DNA of 64,000 bases from Erysipelotrichaceae bacterium (GCA_015058945.1 SVBF01000011.1:133276-197275), one strand, 5' to 3'. Counted from the stretch's first letter, positions 24,785 through 34,032 are shown. The notes: generated by a model not told the origin, from the sequence alone. Program-made: numbers and translations.

Positions 24785-27745
24785 TTATTTGCGACGTTTC
24801 GCTTTCTTTCTCTTTTTCTTTCTAGCAGCCCTTTTTACAGCTTCTTCTTCGGCTCTTATTGCCTCACTATACGTTTTCATTAGTAAAGCCAAGATTTCTT
24901 GATCTGAGGCATTTGACGCGAGGCCATAGGCTTTGAGAACTGCAATGTCGTTTTCCTTATGCGCGATTTGTAATTCTTGCGGCATAAAATTGGCATTGTA
25001 TAATGCGGCCAAATTAGAGTTAGGAAACATATTCCTTGCTTCCAATATTCGGCCTGCGGTTTTCTCTATTTCCTCTTTCAATTCTTGATTAATACTCGGC
25101 CAAACGAAATTGTTATAAACGATCTCGCCGGAATACCTGTAATCACTTTTAAGTCTGCCGCAAACAGCCCTCATCCAAGTCATATGAACAGATGATGTCA
25201 AAACGCCAAACTCATAGAGCCCCGCTCCGGGCACACAATTTGCTGCGTCAGTAATTATCGTGTTTTTATCTACAAATCCCATGGGCACATATTGCCTGTT
25301 TTCGGATGAAGTTCTGGGAACAAGAAGATAATCTTCAGAAGGCTGTCTTATTTCCCCGAATAAATACGGAGTCGCGGCAGCTTCTCGTGTTTGTTTTTTC
25401 TTGCTTTGAAGGCGGAAAGCTTTAACGCCATTGATTCGTTCCGAAACAAATGAGGAAGCAGCCATTCTTTGGGGTTCTTTACCGACCAACCAGAGGCAAT
25501 AAAGCTTAATATTGTTAATGTATTCCTTCCCGCCAACCGCAGGGCGGATCATATCGGCGATTTGTGGTTCATTCACAAGCGCATCATTCTTAGTTTGTTC
25601 GTCGAAAAGAAGGTATTCAGTTCCAACCGGACCGCTACCTCTAACCATTGGCTTAGGTGCTGATAACGCCTTGTTTCTGCTCTTTAGAGGGGCGGCCGAT
25701 TCGCTTTTTAAATAAGGGTTAATCGAATCTACCAAAAGTTTATTGCCCTTCTCATCGACAATGAATTTTTGTTTATTATTTGGAGCGTAGCTAAAGCCAA
25801 CAATTGAACAATGCACATTCGCTTTTCCGCTTGAATCGCTATCCCAAACAAATGTCCGATATGCAAAATCAAAATGAACTTTGAATCGCTTAATAATCGG
25901 AGTCCAACAAATGGAAACTTGTTCCCCTTGGTAAAGCGAATTGGTAGAAACAAAAGAGGCACGTATTTTGGTTGCGTGCATATATTTTGCAGCTAAGAAA
26001 AACCAACCGGCTACGTAATCTAGTTTGCCAACCGAAGGATATGGTTTTCCTTTTTCATCAACAAAAGTATTTTGCAAATCGGTTGTTTGCTCGGCACTTT
26101 GAAGGCTATATCCAATAAAAGGAGGATTGCCCATAATGTAATCACATTGCGACGCGGGAATGACATTTTTCCATTTGAAGGTTAGAGCATTGGCCTCGTG
26201 AATATTAACGTTAGTTGTCAGTGGGAAAAAATTCCAACGTTCCTCATGATCGAATGAGTAGTAGATTTCTTGCGTCTCCTTGAACATTTGCGCTTCGGCA
26301 ATCCAAAGCGCGGTTTTGGCAACCGCAACAGCAAAATCATTAATTTCGATGCCATAGAACTGGCCAATTGTGACCATATCGGGACGGTTCCCGACATCTA
26401 GACTCATAACGCCGTTTTTCTCATAGCGTAAAATATCATTCTCGAGTTTTCGTAGTGACAAGAATGTTTCTGTTAAGAAATTGCCTGAGCCGCATGCAGG
26501 ATCCAGAAACTTTAGCGAACGCATTTTTTTACGTAGCTCTTCGCACCGATGCTTTTTATCGCTGTTAGATAAAACGCCTCCATTAGGCCCGATGCCCCGT
26601 TGAATATCTCCGAATTCTTTTTTCAAATCATCTAGGAACAGCGGATTAATAACCTTGTGGATGTTTTCGATAGAGGTATAATGCATCCCGCCTTTTCTTC
26701 TGGTTTCTGGGTTTAAGGTGCTTTCAAACACTGCTCCAAAAATGGTTGGAGAAATTCCCTGCCAATCAAATTGGTTGCCGCATTCTTCGACAATTGTATG
26801 AACTATTTCGTCATTAAAGGCGGGAATTTGGACTTCCTCGGCAAACAATTTGCCGTTAACGTAAGGGAATACTCTTATCCTGTTTTCTGCATGAGGGTCA
26901 CGGTCTTCTTCTTTTGTTTCCAAAAAGGCAAAGACACGGATTAAGGCGTTTCGAACCTCCGAGGGCGATCTCTTTTTGCCTTGGTCATCATGGCATATAT
27001 AATCCGTGAATTCGTTTCCACGGTTTCCGAACAGGTTCGCGTCTTCTGCATAGAGGCAAAAAATGATACGAACTATTAATTTGTTGAGGTCTTTGACAGC
27101 TTTCTGATAATCCGCAGAATCTATTTGCATCGATGGGATGCCGAAACTTGCTTCTAATGCATCGTATAACTTGCCAACTAAAGCCCCCGCTTTAGTCGAA
27201 AGCATCGTCTCCTGAGCGATTCGCTCCGCGTCAGGATCGGCCAAAAACAAGAGTTCGCGATACCTTGCGCCCAATTCTTTCAATTGAATTATATTAGGCT
27301 CGTAATTACGTACAGACTTTGCTTTGTCCATATCGTAAACTCTGAATTCAGCGAAATTACAAGTGATGATCCATTTCGGGTTTTCCGAATGACCAAGTCC
27401 ATCCGCATAGCGGCACGCTTGTTCGTAGGGCGTTAGGAAAGCTCCGTCGGACTGTCTGTCTTTAGCAGTAAGGGTTTTTCTCGAACTTTTGTGTTCGATA
27501 AGAATAGGGTCTTTGGATCGAGGGATATATGCGTCGATCGCGCCGGTAGCGACATTTTTGTGAATGTCATCATAGCGGACCGATTTTTCAAAGGTGATGT
27601 ATGTGCTGATTTCTTCCGCCGGCACCCCATACACCAAAGTCAAAAGTTCTGTCCAGAAGACCTGTTTTTCACCTTGTTCTCTTCCTCTGCCTTTCCATCT
27701 TTTTGCGAAGGCAATCGCCGCTTTTCTCTGTTCTAATGGAGTCAT
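24785..27745 (-). CDS. MmeI-like type IIL restriction-modification protein
   Basis: A 986-residue single-chain enzyme. The N-terminal nuclease core shows D71...E84-x-K86 (IDAYIPRSKDPILIEHKSS). The methyltransferase has motif I FLDPACGSGNF (413-423) and motif IV NPPF (540-543), typical of N6-adenine methylases; a target-recognition region and a helical C terminus follow. The length and order match MmeI-family enzymes, which methylate one strand and cut downstream. The last 25 residues are an extreme Lys/Arg-rich tail. A small XRE gene lies 62 bases upstream and a helicase downstream. The recognition sequence cannot be predicted from sequence alone. Confidence 0.88.
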   Translation of the reverse strand: MTPLEQRKAAIAFAKRWKGRGREQGEKQVFWTELLTLVYGVPAEEISTYITFEKSVRYDDIHKNVATGAIDAYIPRSKDPILIEHKSSRKTLTAKDRQSDGAFLTPYEQACRYADGLGHSENPKWIITCNFAEFRVYDMDKAKSVRNYEPNIIQLKELGARYRELLFLADPDAERIAQETMLSTKAGALVGKLYDALEASFGIPSMQIDSADYQKAVKDLNKLIVRIIFCLYAEDANLFGNRGNEFTDYICHDDQGKKRSPSEVRNALIRVFAFLETKEEDRDPHAENRIRVFPYVNGKLFAEEVQIPAFNDEIVHTIVEECGNQFDWQGISPTIFGAVFESTLNPETRRKGGMHYTSIENIHKVINPLFLDDLKKEFGDIQRGIGPNGGVLSNSDKKHRCEELRKKMRSLKFLDPACGSGNFLTETFLSLRKLENDILRYEKNGVMSLDVGNRPDMVTIGQFYGIEINDFAVAVAKTALWIAEAQMFKETQEIYYSFDHEERWNFFPLTTNVNIHEANALTFKWKNVIPASQCDYIMGNPPFIGYSLQSAEQTTDLQNTFVDEKGKPYPSVGKLDYVAGWFFLAAKYMHATKIRASFVSTNSLYQGEQVSICWTPIIKRFKVHFDFAYRTFVWDSDSSGKANVHCSIVGFSYAPNNKQKFIVDEKGNKLLVDSINPYLKSESAAPLKSRNKALSAPKPMVRGSGPVGTEYLLFDEQTKNDALVNEPQIADMIRPAVGGKEYINNIKLYCLWLVGKEPQRMAASSFVSERINGVKAFRLQSKKKQTREAAATPYLFGEIRQPSEDYLLVPRTSSENRQYVPMGFVDKNTIITDAANCVPGAGLYEFGVLTSSVHMTWMRAVCGRLKSDYRYSGEIVYNNFVWPSINQELKEEIEKTAGRILEARNMFPNSNLAALYNANFMPQELQIAHKENDIAVLKAYGLASNASDQEILALLMKTYSEAIRAEEEAVKRAARKKKRKKAKRRK

Positions 27746-27807
27746 ATTCGAACCTCGCTTTTAACCATCTCAAATAGATTGCGTGCTAACAATACAGCAC
27801 AGTTTTA

Positions 27808-27996
27808 TCAATCCAACGGAATTTTCTTTTTTCTACACAAATCTCTTATGGCTCGCTTCTGTTTGATGCTCGGCTCGTGGTGTCCCCTCTCCCACCTGTT
27901 GATCGTGGCAAAGGTCACCCCAAGCATCTCCGCGAGCTCCGTTTGGGTAACGAGCAAATCGGCGCGGATCCGTTTGATCTGTTCTGAGTAACTCAT
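27808..27996 (-). CDS. small XRE controller protein
   Basis: A 62-residue protein consisting only of an XRE helix-turn-helix domain (LLVTQTELAEMLGVTFATIN, RWERGHHEPSIKQKRAI). It is the first gene of the restriction-modification/helicase operon. Size and place match C (controller) proteins that time restriction enzyme expression, so autoregulation is likely; no C-box was recognised. Confidence 0.75.
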   Translation of the reverse strand: MSYSEQIKRIRADLLVTQTELAEMLGVTFATINRWERGHHEPSIKQKRAIRDLCRKKKIPLD

Positions 27997-28158
27997 ATCC
28001 CTAAAATTATAGGTATTTCTTATAACATCTTCTACAAGAACATCGTGCGCCTACGCGAAAAGACCGCCCGTTTTTTCGGCGCACTATCGGTTGCCGTGAG
28101 TCGGGGGCTCATCGGTTCACGATTCCACTCCGCCACCAAAGAAAAATCCGAGATTTTA

Positions 28159-28177
28159 GTTGTCCCGGAGTTGTCCC
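28159..28177. repeat. tandem GTTGTCCC repeat
   Basis: Two GTTGTCCC copies 11 bases apart, the same octamer family as the cluster at 14356-14499. Together they might bracket an inserted region, but no long flanking duplication was found. Confidence 0.25.
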
Positions 28178-28194
28178 AAAATTTTCAAAAAGTA

Positions 28195-28248
28195 AAGAAA
28201 ACCTCGACTGTGTCGAGGAAATCCGTGAAAAATGGAGCACGATGCGGG
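28195..28248 (-). terminator. terminator with a GAGCACGATGCGGG-type element
   Basis: On the minus strand CCTCGACACAGTCGAGG forms a hairpin followed by TTTTCTTT, about 130 bases after the ATPase stop. Sixteen bases before the hairpin is the 14-mer GAGCACGATGCGGG (plus-strand sequence at 28235-28248), which recurs with a similar hairpin at 37236-37281. Confidence 0.55.
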
Positions 28249-28325
28249 TCGTGATGGCACTTTTTAGCCTTCCAAAATATAGAGGCAGAGTTCTTTCGAT
28301 CGTTTTCAATTCAACAATACGATAC

Positions 28326-28359
28326 TTACTAAAAACTAGGAATTTTGGATTTTTAGTAA
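28326..28359. repeat. 34-bp dyad at the 3' end of ATPase 1
   Basis: TTACTAAAA-N16-TTTTAGTAA, extended to 11-bp arms including the outer C/G. The gene's stop codon lies inside the right arm. The same 34-bp dyad occurs at the 5' end (29825-29858). Confidence 0.65.
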
Positions 28360-29783
28360 GAAAACAAATCATCTAATGTTACAACTTGGTTCACCCTCGA
28401 TGCGTAGCCGGTCTTCTTTAGCCCCTCCGCGGACACGATGGTGAGGAAAACCGTTTTCCTTGCCTTTTGGGCGGCCATGAACGCTTCGATTTTGCCGGAG
28501 AGCCCCCACCACTCTTCCTTGGAGATTTCATAAGGTTTGGACGTGTATTTGATTTCGCAAAGGTTCGCAATCCGGTCATGCCTATCGATAACCATGTCGA
28601 TTTGAACGCCTTGATCGCCGTTACGATTAGTCCATGTGTATACGTCGCTTAGAACGCCGGAGATTCCCAACGCCTTTTTGATAGATTCGATGGAGTCGAA
28701 GCAAATCCATTCGAAGGCATATCCCTCATAAGAAATCCTGGCGGGAGTCTGAATCATGGAGGACCAGAAATGGGGATCCTTGCCCTGATGGTCGCGGACG
28801 AATCTGAGATAGAAAAAGGTGAAATAGTCGGCGCAGCGGTAGAGCGTTCTCTTTCTGCCGTCGAGATAGGATGAGTATTCTTTGAGAAAGCCGCAATCGC
28901 ACAAGGCCTTTAGCTTGCTGCTCACGGATCCATCTGTCGCCTTTTTCCCAAGGAATCCCGCGATGTCCTCGGAGGTCAACCCGTAGCGCGTGAGGCAAAT
29001 CCTTTCCATGATGGCGACATATTTCGCGCTGTGCTTAAAGAGGGTTTCATAGAGCTCGGCGAATTCGCCGTATAGAGGGCCGTCTTCGTTGAAAAGGAGC
29101 CAATCGATGTTCGCGGATGGGCTCAGGTTCGGCCGCAGGTGCTGCAGATAATAAGGCAAACCGCCCAGCGTCATATAGCAATCGACGATGTCCCGCCTGT
29201 CCCAATGGATGTTCACGCTATTCAAGAATTCCTCCGTTTCGAGGAGCGTGAAGGGGCTGACGCGGATTTTGGACGTGACCCTTTTGTAGAATCCGCCCTT
29301 CCCTCGAATGAGCTTGTTGAGCAAATAGGAGGTGTTTGATCCAGCGGCGATGAAAACGAGGTTCTTTTTCGCGTTGGCATATTGGTTCCAAAAGTACTCG
29401 AAGGCTTTTAGGAAGGAACCGGACCCATTGTCGAGCCAAGGCAGCTCGTCGATGAACACGATCTTCTTCTCCTCGTCGTCGAACCGATCCAAATAATCGC
29501 GAAGGGCGAAAAACGCTTCGGTCCAATCGGCCAATGGGCGGGCCTTCTTCTTTGAGCAATGGGCCAGCTCGTTAGAGAAGTTCAGGAGTTGCTTATCTTC
29601 CGATAGCTTGTGAACGCCCGTGAACTTAAACGTGAATTTGTTGTCAAAGTAGGTATCGACAAGGTAAGTTTTGCCAACCCTTCTTCTGCCATAAACCAAA
29701 ATAAGCTGAGGTTTTGTCAGCGAGAGACAGCGTTCTAATTCAAGGCACTCTTCGCGGCGCCCAATTAAGCGAAAATCTTCCAT
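28353..29783 (-). CDS. ATPase of the DUF234/archaeal ATPase type (copy 1)
   Basis: A 476-residue protein. Walker A is VYGRRRVGKTYL near residue 35 and Walker B is KKIVFIDELPWLD near 115. A winged-helix region follows (YGLTSEDIAGFLGKK), and the C terminus carries a PD-(D/E)xK-like core with CEIKYTSKPYE, as in DUF234-containing ATPases. The biochemical role of these multi-copy proteins is unsettled. I start at 29783; ATG 29789 is equally possible, neither has a clear ribosome site. The promoter overlaps a 34-bp dyad, and a matching dyad covers the stop codon, so autoregulation or mobility as a unit is possible. Confidence 0.82.
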   Translation of the reverse strand: MEDFRLIGRREECLELERCLSLTKPQLILVYGRRRVGKTYLVDTYFDNKFTFKFTGVHKLSEDKQLLNFSNELAHCSKKKARPLADWTEAFFALRDYLDRFDDEEKKIVFIDELPWLDNGSGSFLKAFEYFWNQYANAKKNLVFIAAGSNTSYLLNKLIRGKGGFYKRVTSKIRVSPFTLLETEEFLNSVNIHWDRRDIVDCYMTLGGLPYYLQHLRPNLSPSANIDWLLFNEDGPLYGEFAELYETLFKHSAKYVAIMERICLTRYGLTSEDIAGFLGKKATDGSVSSKLKALCDCGFLKEYSSYLDGRKRTLYRCADYFTFFYLRFVRDHQGKDPHFWSSMIQTPARISYEGYAFEWICFDSIESIKKALGISGVLSDVYTWTNRNGDQGVQIDMVIDRHDRIANLCEIKYTSKPYEISKEEWWGLSGKIEAFMAAQKARKTVFLTIVSAEGLKKTGYASRVNQVVTLDDLFSY

Positions 29784-29824
29784 GACCATATGATAAATCA
29801 GCAGGAATCTGAAAACAATGTAAC

Positions 29825-29858
29825 TTACTAAAATTTTTGTTTTTTTAATTTTTAGTAA
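29825..29858. promoter_or_regulatory. 34-bp dyad overlapping the ATPase 1 promoter
   Basis: TTACTAAAA-N16-TTTTAGTAA, 42 bases upstream of the start. A TACATT -10 candidate lies at 29822-29817 (gene direction), so the dyad covers the -35 region. This is where an operator would sit. Confidence 0.5.
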
Positions 29859-30141
29859 CTTCTTCTGCACAGATTATCTTGGGCAGCCAAAAGATGAACG
29901 ACGATTTCGGAGTGCTCCAAAAAGAGAGCGGCACTGCTGTCCAAAATGGTGGCTGAGTGGTTTTCGCCCACCAAACTTTTTCGCGGGATTTAAGTAGGCG
30001 ATGAGTAGTCCATGTTTTTGGAAAAGCTAGCTGTCATCGAACAAATTGAAACTAAGGTTCACGATGCGGGCTGTGGTTCAAAAATCAAGAAATCCGGCCC
30101 GCCATTCATACCCTCCTCGAAAATCAAAAAAGTGGCGCAGT

Positions 30142-30375
30142 TTATCCCATCAAGCTCGGGTCAAGAAGGAAATCGAATACTGAACAAAACAGGATTCCCG
30201 TTTCGTCTACATAAGGTTTTGGCGCTGATCGATCAATGACGATTTTTCTACGGAAATCGTTTAGCCCTCAGAAGGGGCGGACCTCCCGATCCCTCTTTTC
30301 CGGGTCGGAAACGTCGAGAGCGCTTTGGATGTATATTCTTCCCAAGGGCGCGTTGACGATAAAGTCTGTTTCCAT
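30142..30375 (-). pseudogene. C-terminal fragment of an AAA_14/DUF4143 ATPase
   Basis: The minus-strand frame reads METDFIVNAPLGRIYIQSAL, then after one in-frame TGA, FRRKIVIDRSAPKPYVDETG and FDFLLDPSLMG to a stop at 30142. This matches the DUF4143 C-terminal nuclease-like domain (E-x-DF...YIQ). The ATPase domain is missing. It is unrelated in detail to the intact copy at 45554 and represents a lost third lineage. Confidence 0.7.
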
Positions 30376-30477
30376 AGTCGATACTTTTGTGTATTTACAC
30401 ATAACTATCGACTACATGATGCTCTTTTGCTTTGCAAATAGAAATAGGCGCCTCCAAAGAAAGCGGAGCGAAGTGTA

Positions 30478-32754
30478 TCAGTCATCCATGGCCATCGCGT
30501 CCATGGAGAGGTTCTCCTGTAGCTCGTCCTCCTCAATCTCCTCAAAGGGATCCTCCTCCGCGGCCAAGTCGTTTTGGATGCGGACGGAGAGGTCTTGGTT
30601 CAGATATTGTTCGTGGGCCTTGCGCTGGTCGAGGATGATCTGCCTTTCTTCCGGCGAAAGGTTCTTGAAGGCTTCGAGCTCGCCTTGCTTGCGCTCGGCG
30701 TCGCGCAAGGTCTTATCCGCGGCGAGGGCGTCCTTATGCTGCTTGGCGAGCAAGTCGGCGAACTTGCCGATCTTATCGACGTCCTCGATGCGGGAAAGGG
30801 CTTTGCCTTTCATCTCGGGCGAAGGAGAGCCATCGGAGCGAAGGTGCCCCAATTGGATCTTCTCCTGCCGATAGGTATCCACCGCCGCTTTTAGATCGGC
30901 GAGCCGTTGCCATTTCTCGTGCCCATTAGAATTCAAGGGATCTTCCGGGGAAGGGGCGTTTTGATAAGCCGCCATCGCGTTAAGGACGTTCTTGTAACGG
31001 TCGGAGGCGCCAAAGGTCGGCTTATGGCTTTGAGCGGAGCGTAATAGCTCTGCGGAGTTCTCGGGGTTAAGCATCGACTTCAGCGTGCGCTTGGAGCTTT
31101 CGGCCTCCTGCTTCATCACGTCGGTGACCATGCTGTCGGTGGTAAGGGTCTCCTGGACGCCGAGGACCTTGCCGAAATAGTTGTTGCCCGCCCGGAGGTC
31201 TTCGAGGCTAAGCTTCTCCCAGTCTTCGGTTTTGACGATGGTGAGGCCAAGCTCCGCGTTGCTATCGCTAAAGGGAGGAAGGCCTTTTTCGTGATCGTAG
31301 GTTGGGGCGAGGCGGATGGCGTCTTGCAAGTTATGCAGACGGTTATGGGCCGCGGAAATCTCCTCTTCGCTTAGGCCATAGCCATGGAGCGTCGCGGCGA
31401 GCTCGCCGTCATCGATGGAAAGCAGCTTCTCCGCCATGGCGGAATCGATGACGCGCATCCTGCGGATGCTCGGGAGTTGGGAGAGGTAGGTGGCGTTATT
31501 CATGGGGCGCTTGCTGAAGGAAGCGTCGTTATCGATGCCCTTGATACTGGTGAGCTTATGGGTCTCGGGGTCGAACTTATAGAGCATGTTGCCCATGTGG
31601 CGGTCGACGTTGCCGCAGACATAGTCCAATACCTGCAAATCGGCCAATTGCTTTTTGACGCCGGGATCCTCATAGGCGTCCACGCCGAGGACGCGGGTTT
31701 CGTCGATGCTGTCGATATGGGCGATGTCCTTGGACTCGACGAACTCCATGAAGGTGCCGGTTTGGAATTCGCCACTAGGCATCTTGACGGCGACCTGCTT
31801 GGATTTGGCGATGAGGTCGTTGACGCCCAAAAGGTTCGCGACGGAGCTCATGGCGCTATTGCGGCCATCGATGTTGTCCCCGGGCTTTAGGCCGAGCATT
31901 TGCTCGCTCACGACCAAAGAGGCCGAGAGTTTGTTGGCTTTGAGCGAGTAGTCAAAGAGGGCGTTAAAGAAATCGGGGTCGGTGCGGTATTTCTCGAATT
32001 CGCGCTCCACCTCGTCAAAGCCGTCCATCCCCACCGAGTCATGGTAGTTATAAACCGCTTGTTCCCTAGCTTCGGCGCTACCGTCATAGACCGCGCCGGT
32101 ATCGTTATTGATGAACATCCTGGGGTCATTGCCGATCATGCCGCCCCGGAGGTATTCCGGGTTATCCATCGCGGCGAAGAAAGAGGAGAATTTGCCGTAT
32201 TTTGTCCCCATCTCGTCGAGGAGGGCGTGGAATTGGCCCTCTGGGTCATAGGCGGTGCGGGTGGTGAAGACGCCTTTGGTCTTTCTCCCATCGATATCGA
32301 TGTCGAGCTGGAGGCGGGAATTCAGGTTCCCCCCTACCCTTTGTAAGTCGTTGCCGGAAAGCTCGACGTTTTCGTAACGGAAGTTCTCCATGGCATCATG
32401 GAGGCTTAGGTTGGGACTAGGTTTGACGTTCTTATATTCGATGTAGGACTTCGCGAGGAATTCCTTGTTGAAGTTCTTCATGAGCTGCTGGCGCGCCTCA
32501 TCCTCGGGGCCGTTCCCCTGCTCCTTGAGGAAGGCGCTAACGGATTTCACGGCGTCATCGAAAAGGGCGTCGATCTTGGCGTAGGCCTCGGGGGTGATGG
32601 GGCGATAGGTCCCATCGGCTTGTTTGAGTTGATACGGGCCCATGTACTCCATGAGCTCGTTGACGCTACGCTTGGCGTTCTTCCACGCCTCGGTGTCGTT
32701 GCCTTGGGTCTTGTTGAGGAACCCGCTGAAGGCGAGCATTTCCTGATACTTCAT
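30478..32754 (-). CDS. kinase-like protein with shared C-terminal motif (paralogue 2)
   Basis: A 758-residue paralogue of the protein at 11705, alignable over its whole length (shared blocks such as QLMKNFNKEFLAKSYIEYKN, RNSAMSSVANLLGVNDLIAK). The kinase-like motifs CGNVDRHMGNMLY and GIDNDASF are conserved, so both copies look functional. It ends in LSVRIQNDL (722-730), an acidic stretch and ENLSMDAM, also found in the paralogue. No signal peptide. ATG 32754 with GGAGG eight bases upstream; a TTG six bases earlier is rejected. The promoter carries the 7-4-7 box. It lies just left of the 366-residue family member on the same strand, each with its own promoter. Confidence 0.85.
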   Translation of the reverse strand: MKYQEMLAFSGFLNKTQGNDTEAWKNAKRSVNELMEYMGPYQLKQADGTYRPITPEAYAKIDALFDDAVKSVSAFLKEQGNGPEDEARQQLMKNFNKEFLAKSYIEYKNVKPSPNLSLHDAMENFRYENVELSGNDLQRVGGNLNSRLQLDIDIDGRKTKGVFTTRTAYDPEGQFHALLDEMGTKYGKFSSFFAAMDNPEYLRGGMIGNDPRMFINNDTGAVYDGSAEAREQAVYNYHDSVGMDGFDEVEREFEKYRTDPDFFNALFDYSLKANKLSASLVVSEQMLGLKPGDNIDGRNSAMSSVANLLGVNDLIAKSKQVAVKMPSGEFQTGTFMEFVESKDIAHIDSIDETRVLGVDAYEDPGVKKQLADLQVLDYVCGNVDRHMGNMLYKFDPETHKLTSIKGIDNDASFSKRPMNNATYLSQLPSIRRMRVIDSAMAEKLLSIDDGELAATLHGYGLSEEEISAAHNRLHNLQDAIRLAPTYDHEKGLPPFSDSNAELGLTIVKTEDWEKLSLEDLRAGNNYFGKVLGVQETLTTDSMVTDVMKQEAESSKRTLKSMLNPENSAELLRSAQSHKPTFGASDRYKNVLNAMAAYQNAPSPEDPLNSNGHEKWQRLADLKAAVDTYRQEKIQLGHLRSDGSPSPEMKGKALSRIEDVDKIGKFADLLAKQHKDALAADKTLRDAERKQGELEAFKNLSPEERQIILDQRKAHEQYLNQDLSVRIQNDLAAEEDPFEEIEEDELQENLSMDAMAMDD

Positions 32755-32778
32755 TCGCAAACCCTCCTTATTGTCCTA

Positions 32779-32812
32779 ATTCTAACCTTTGGCTTGTCAC
32801 AAAGGTGCAACA
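32779..32812 (-). promoter_or_regulatory. 7-4-7 activator box and -10 of kinase-like gene 2
   Basis: In gene direction: TGTTGCA-CCTT-TGTGACA at 32812-32795, ten bases, then TAGAAT at 32784-32779. This is the best match to the consensus. Confidence 0.7.
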
Positions 32813-32821
32813 TCCGCGCGT

Positions 32822-32858
32822 AAAAGGAAAAGCGCTGAGCGAAGTCTGCTCGGCGCTT
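32822..32858 (-). terminator. terminator of the 366-residue gene
   Basis: AGCGCCGAGC/GCTCAGCGCT stem on the minus strand followed by TTTTCCTTTT, 12 bases after the stop and just upstream of the next activator box. Confidence 0.75.
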
Positions 32859-32870
32859 CCACTTATCGGA

Positions 32871-33971
32871 TTATTCGAGGGCCGCGGTTTGCTCTTCGAT
32901 TTGCTTATCGAGTTCGTTCTCTTGCTTCTCGATCTCGTTCTCGTTCTCATGTTCGTCCTCGATGAGGTCGTTGTTGATCTGGTTTTGGAAACCGTTCTGC
33001 TTCTGCTCTTCGGCGGCGCGAGCTTCCTTGACCTCGGGGAGGTCTTTGTATTCGAGTTTCTTCTCGCCGCAATAATTGAGCATGTCCTTATAGTCGGCTT
33101 CCATGGCCTCTTGCTGCTTGGCGGCGTTAAGGATGTTGAGGCTTAACAATGCGCGGGCTTTGCGGGTGCCTTTGAGGCTAGCGATCTCTTCGGCGGTCGG
33201 AAGGTTGCGATAGCCGTCGGCCTTATAGTTCGGGAAGACGTGCTCGAGGTATTGGGATGCGGCGGTCTTGACGGTGTTCAGATCGCCGTGATAGGCATGG
33301 TTCGGATTGTTGAATGCCTTGAAGGCATCGTCGAGGTTGCGTCCGGCGACGGACCTCTTGCCAAAGGCTCTGGCCCAGAAGGTGGGTTTGGTGTCCTCGA
33401 TGCCTTTTTTGAATCCCTTTTCGCCACCATAGGCGGCTTGGAGACGGCTATTCATGTCCTCGGCGGTCGGGTTCTTCCTCGCGTCATTGATGTTCTTGGC
33501 GAAGGGGTCGGTGAAGACTTCGTCGGCGAGGCGCTTGGCGTTAAGCATGTTCTGGACGTCGTTCTCGCTCTTGTAGTCTTTGTTCTTGCTTTCTTGGTAA
33601 AGATCCTGGGCTTTGCCTTTGAGGTAGCCGACGGGGTTAGCGATGAACATCTCGTTGGCGAGGTCTTTGTCGAGGCTATCGACGGTGGGGTCGACCATCT
33701 TCTCGGCGATGCCGCGGTTGACGTCGGTCTCGTGGTAGAACTCTTTTTCCTTCGCGGAGGCTTCGGCGATCTTGCGGTGGCCGAGCTTGATAATCTTGTC
33801 GATGGATTCGTTCATGGCCACGTTCGGCTCTTTGCCGTGGCTTAGGATGTAGCTCGTGGTGAATTCGAGCTTCTCTTCGATGGTCTCGAGTTCGTCCACC
33901 CTACGACTATAATCCTCGAGGGAGACGTACTTGATCTGGTTCAATTGTTCTTTCGTTAACTTGGTTGGCAT
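32871..33971 (-). CDS. helical protein with shared C-terminal motif (366 aa)
   Basis: A 366-residue, highly charged, mostly helical protein without signal peptide or membrane segment. Residues ~195-290 (FWARAFGKRSVAGRN...YLEHVFPNY...ARALLSLNILNAAKQQ) align with the C-terminal regions of the 855- and 552-residue proteins. It ends in GFQNQINNDL (327-336) followed by an acidic, Glu/Asn-rich tail. Start chosen at 33971 with AAGGAGG upstream. N-terminal function unknown. It has the activator-type promoter of the group and is the smallest member, so it may be closest to the shared domain alone. Confidence 0.8.
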   Translation of the reverse strand: MPTKLTKEQLNQIKYVSLEDYSRRVDELETIEEKLEFTTSYILSHGKEPNVAMNESIDKIIKLGHRKIAEASAKEKEFYHETDVNRGIAEKMVDPTVDSLDKDLANEMFIANPVGYLKGKAQDLYQESKNKDYKSENDVQNMLNAKRLADEVFTDPFAKNINDARKNPTAEDMNSRLQAAYGGEKGFKKGIEDTKPTFWARAFGKRSVAGRNLDDAFKAFNNPNHAYHGDLNTVKTAASQYLEHVFPNYKADGYRNLPTAEEIASLKGTRKARALLSLNILNAAKQQEAMEADYKDMLNYCGEKKLEYKDLPEVKEARAAEEQKQNGFQNQINNDLIEDEHENENEIEKQENELDKQIEEQTAALE

Positions 33972-33998
33972 GGGTGGTTTCCTCCTTGCTACGGCATT

Positions 33999-34032
33999 AT
34001 CTTAGACGGGAGAGTGGCACAAAGGTGTCACA
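33999..34032 (-). promoter_or_regulatory. 7-4-7 activator box and -10 of the 366-residue gene
   Basis: In gene direction: TGTGACA-CCTT-TGTGCCA at 34032-34015, ten bases, then TAAGAT at 34004-33999. Confidence 0.7.

Noticed and set aside
23544..24902. 452-codon plus-strand frame opposite the helicase
   Set aside because: Antisense to conserved helicase motifs, with repetitive Val/Asp/Glu-rich translation typical of shadow frames.
28105..28138. Sequence GGTTCACGATTCCACTCC followed by GCCACCA looks like a tRNA-Ser 3' end and possible attachment site
   Set aside because: No matching 5' half or anticodon arm is present, and no second copy was found at the other side of a defined element. Kept only as a possibility.
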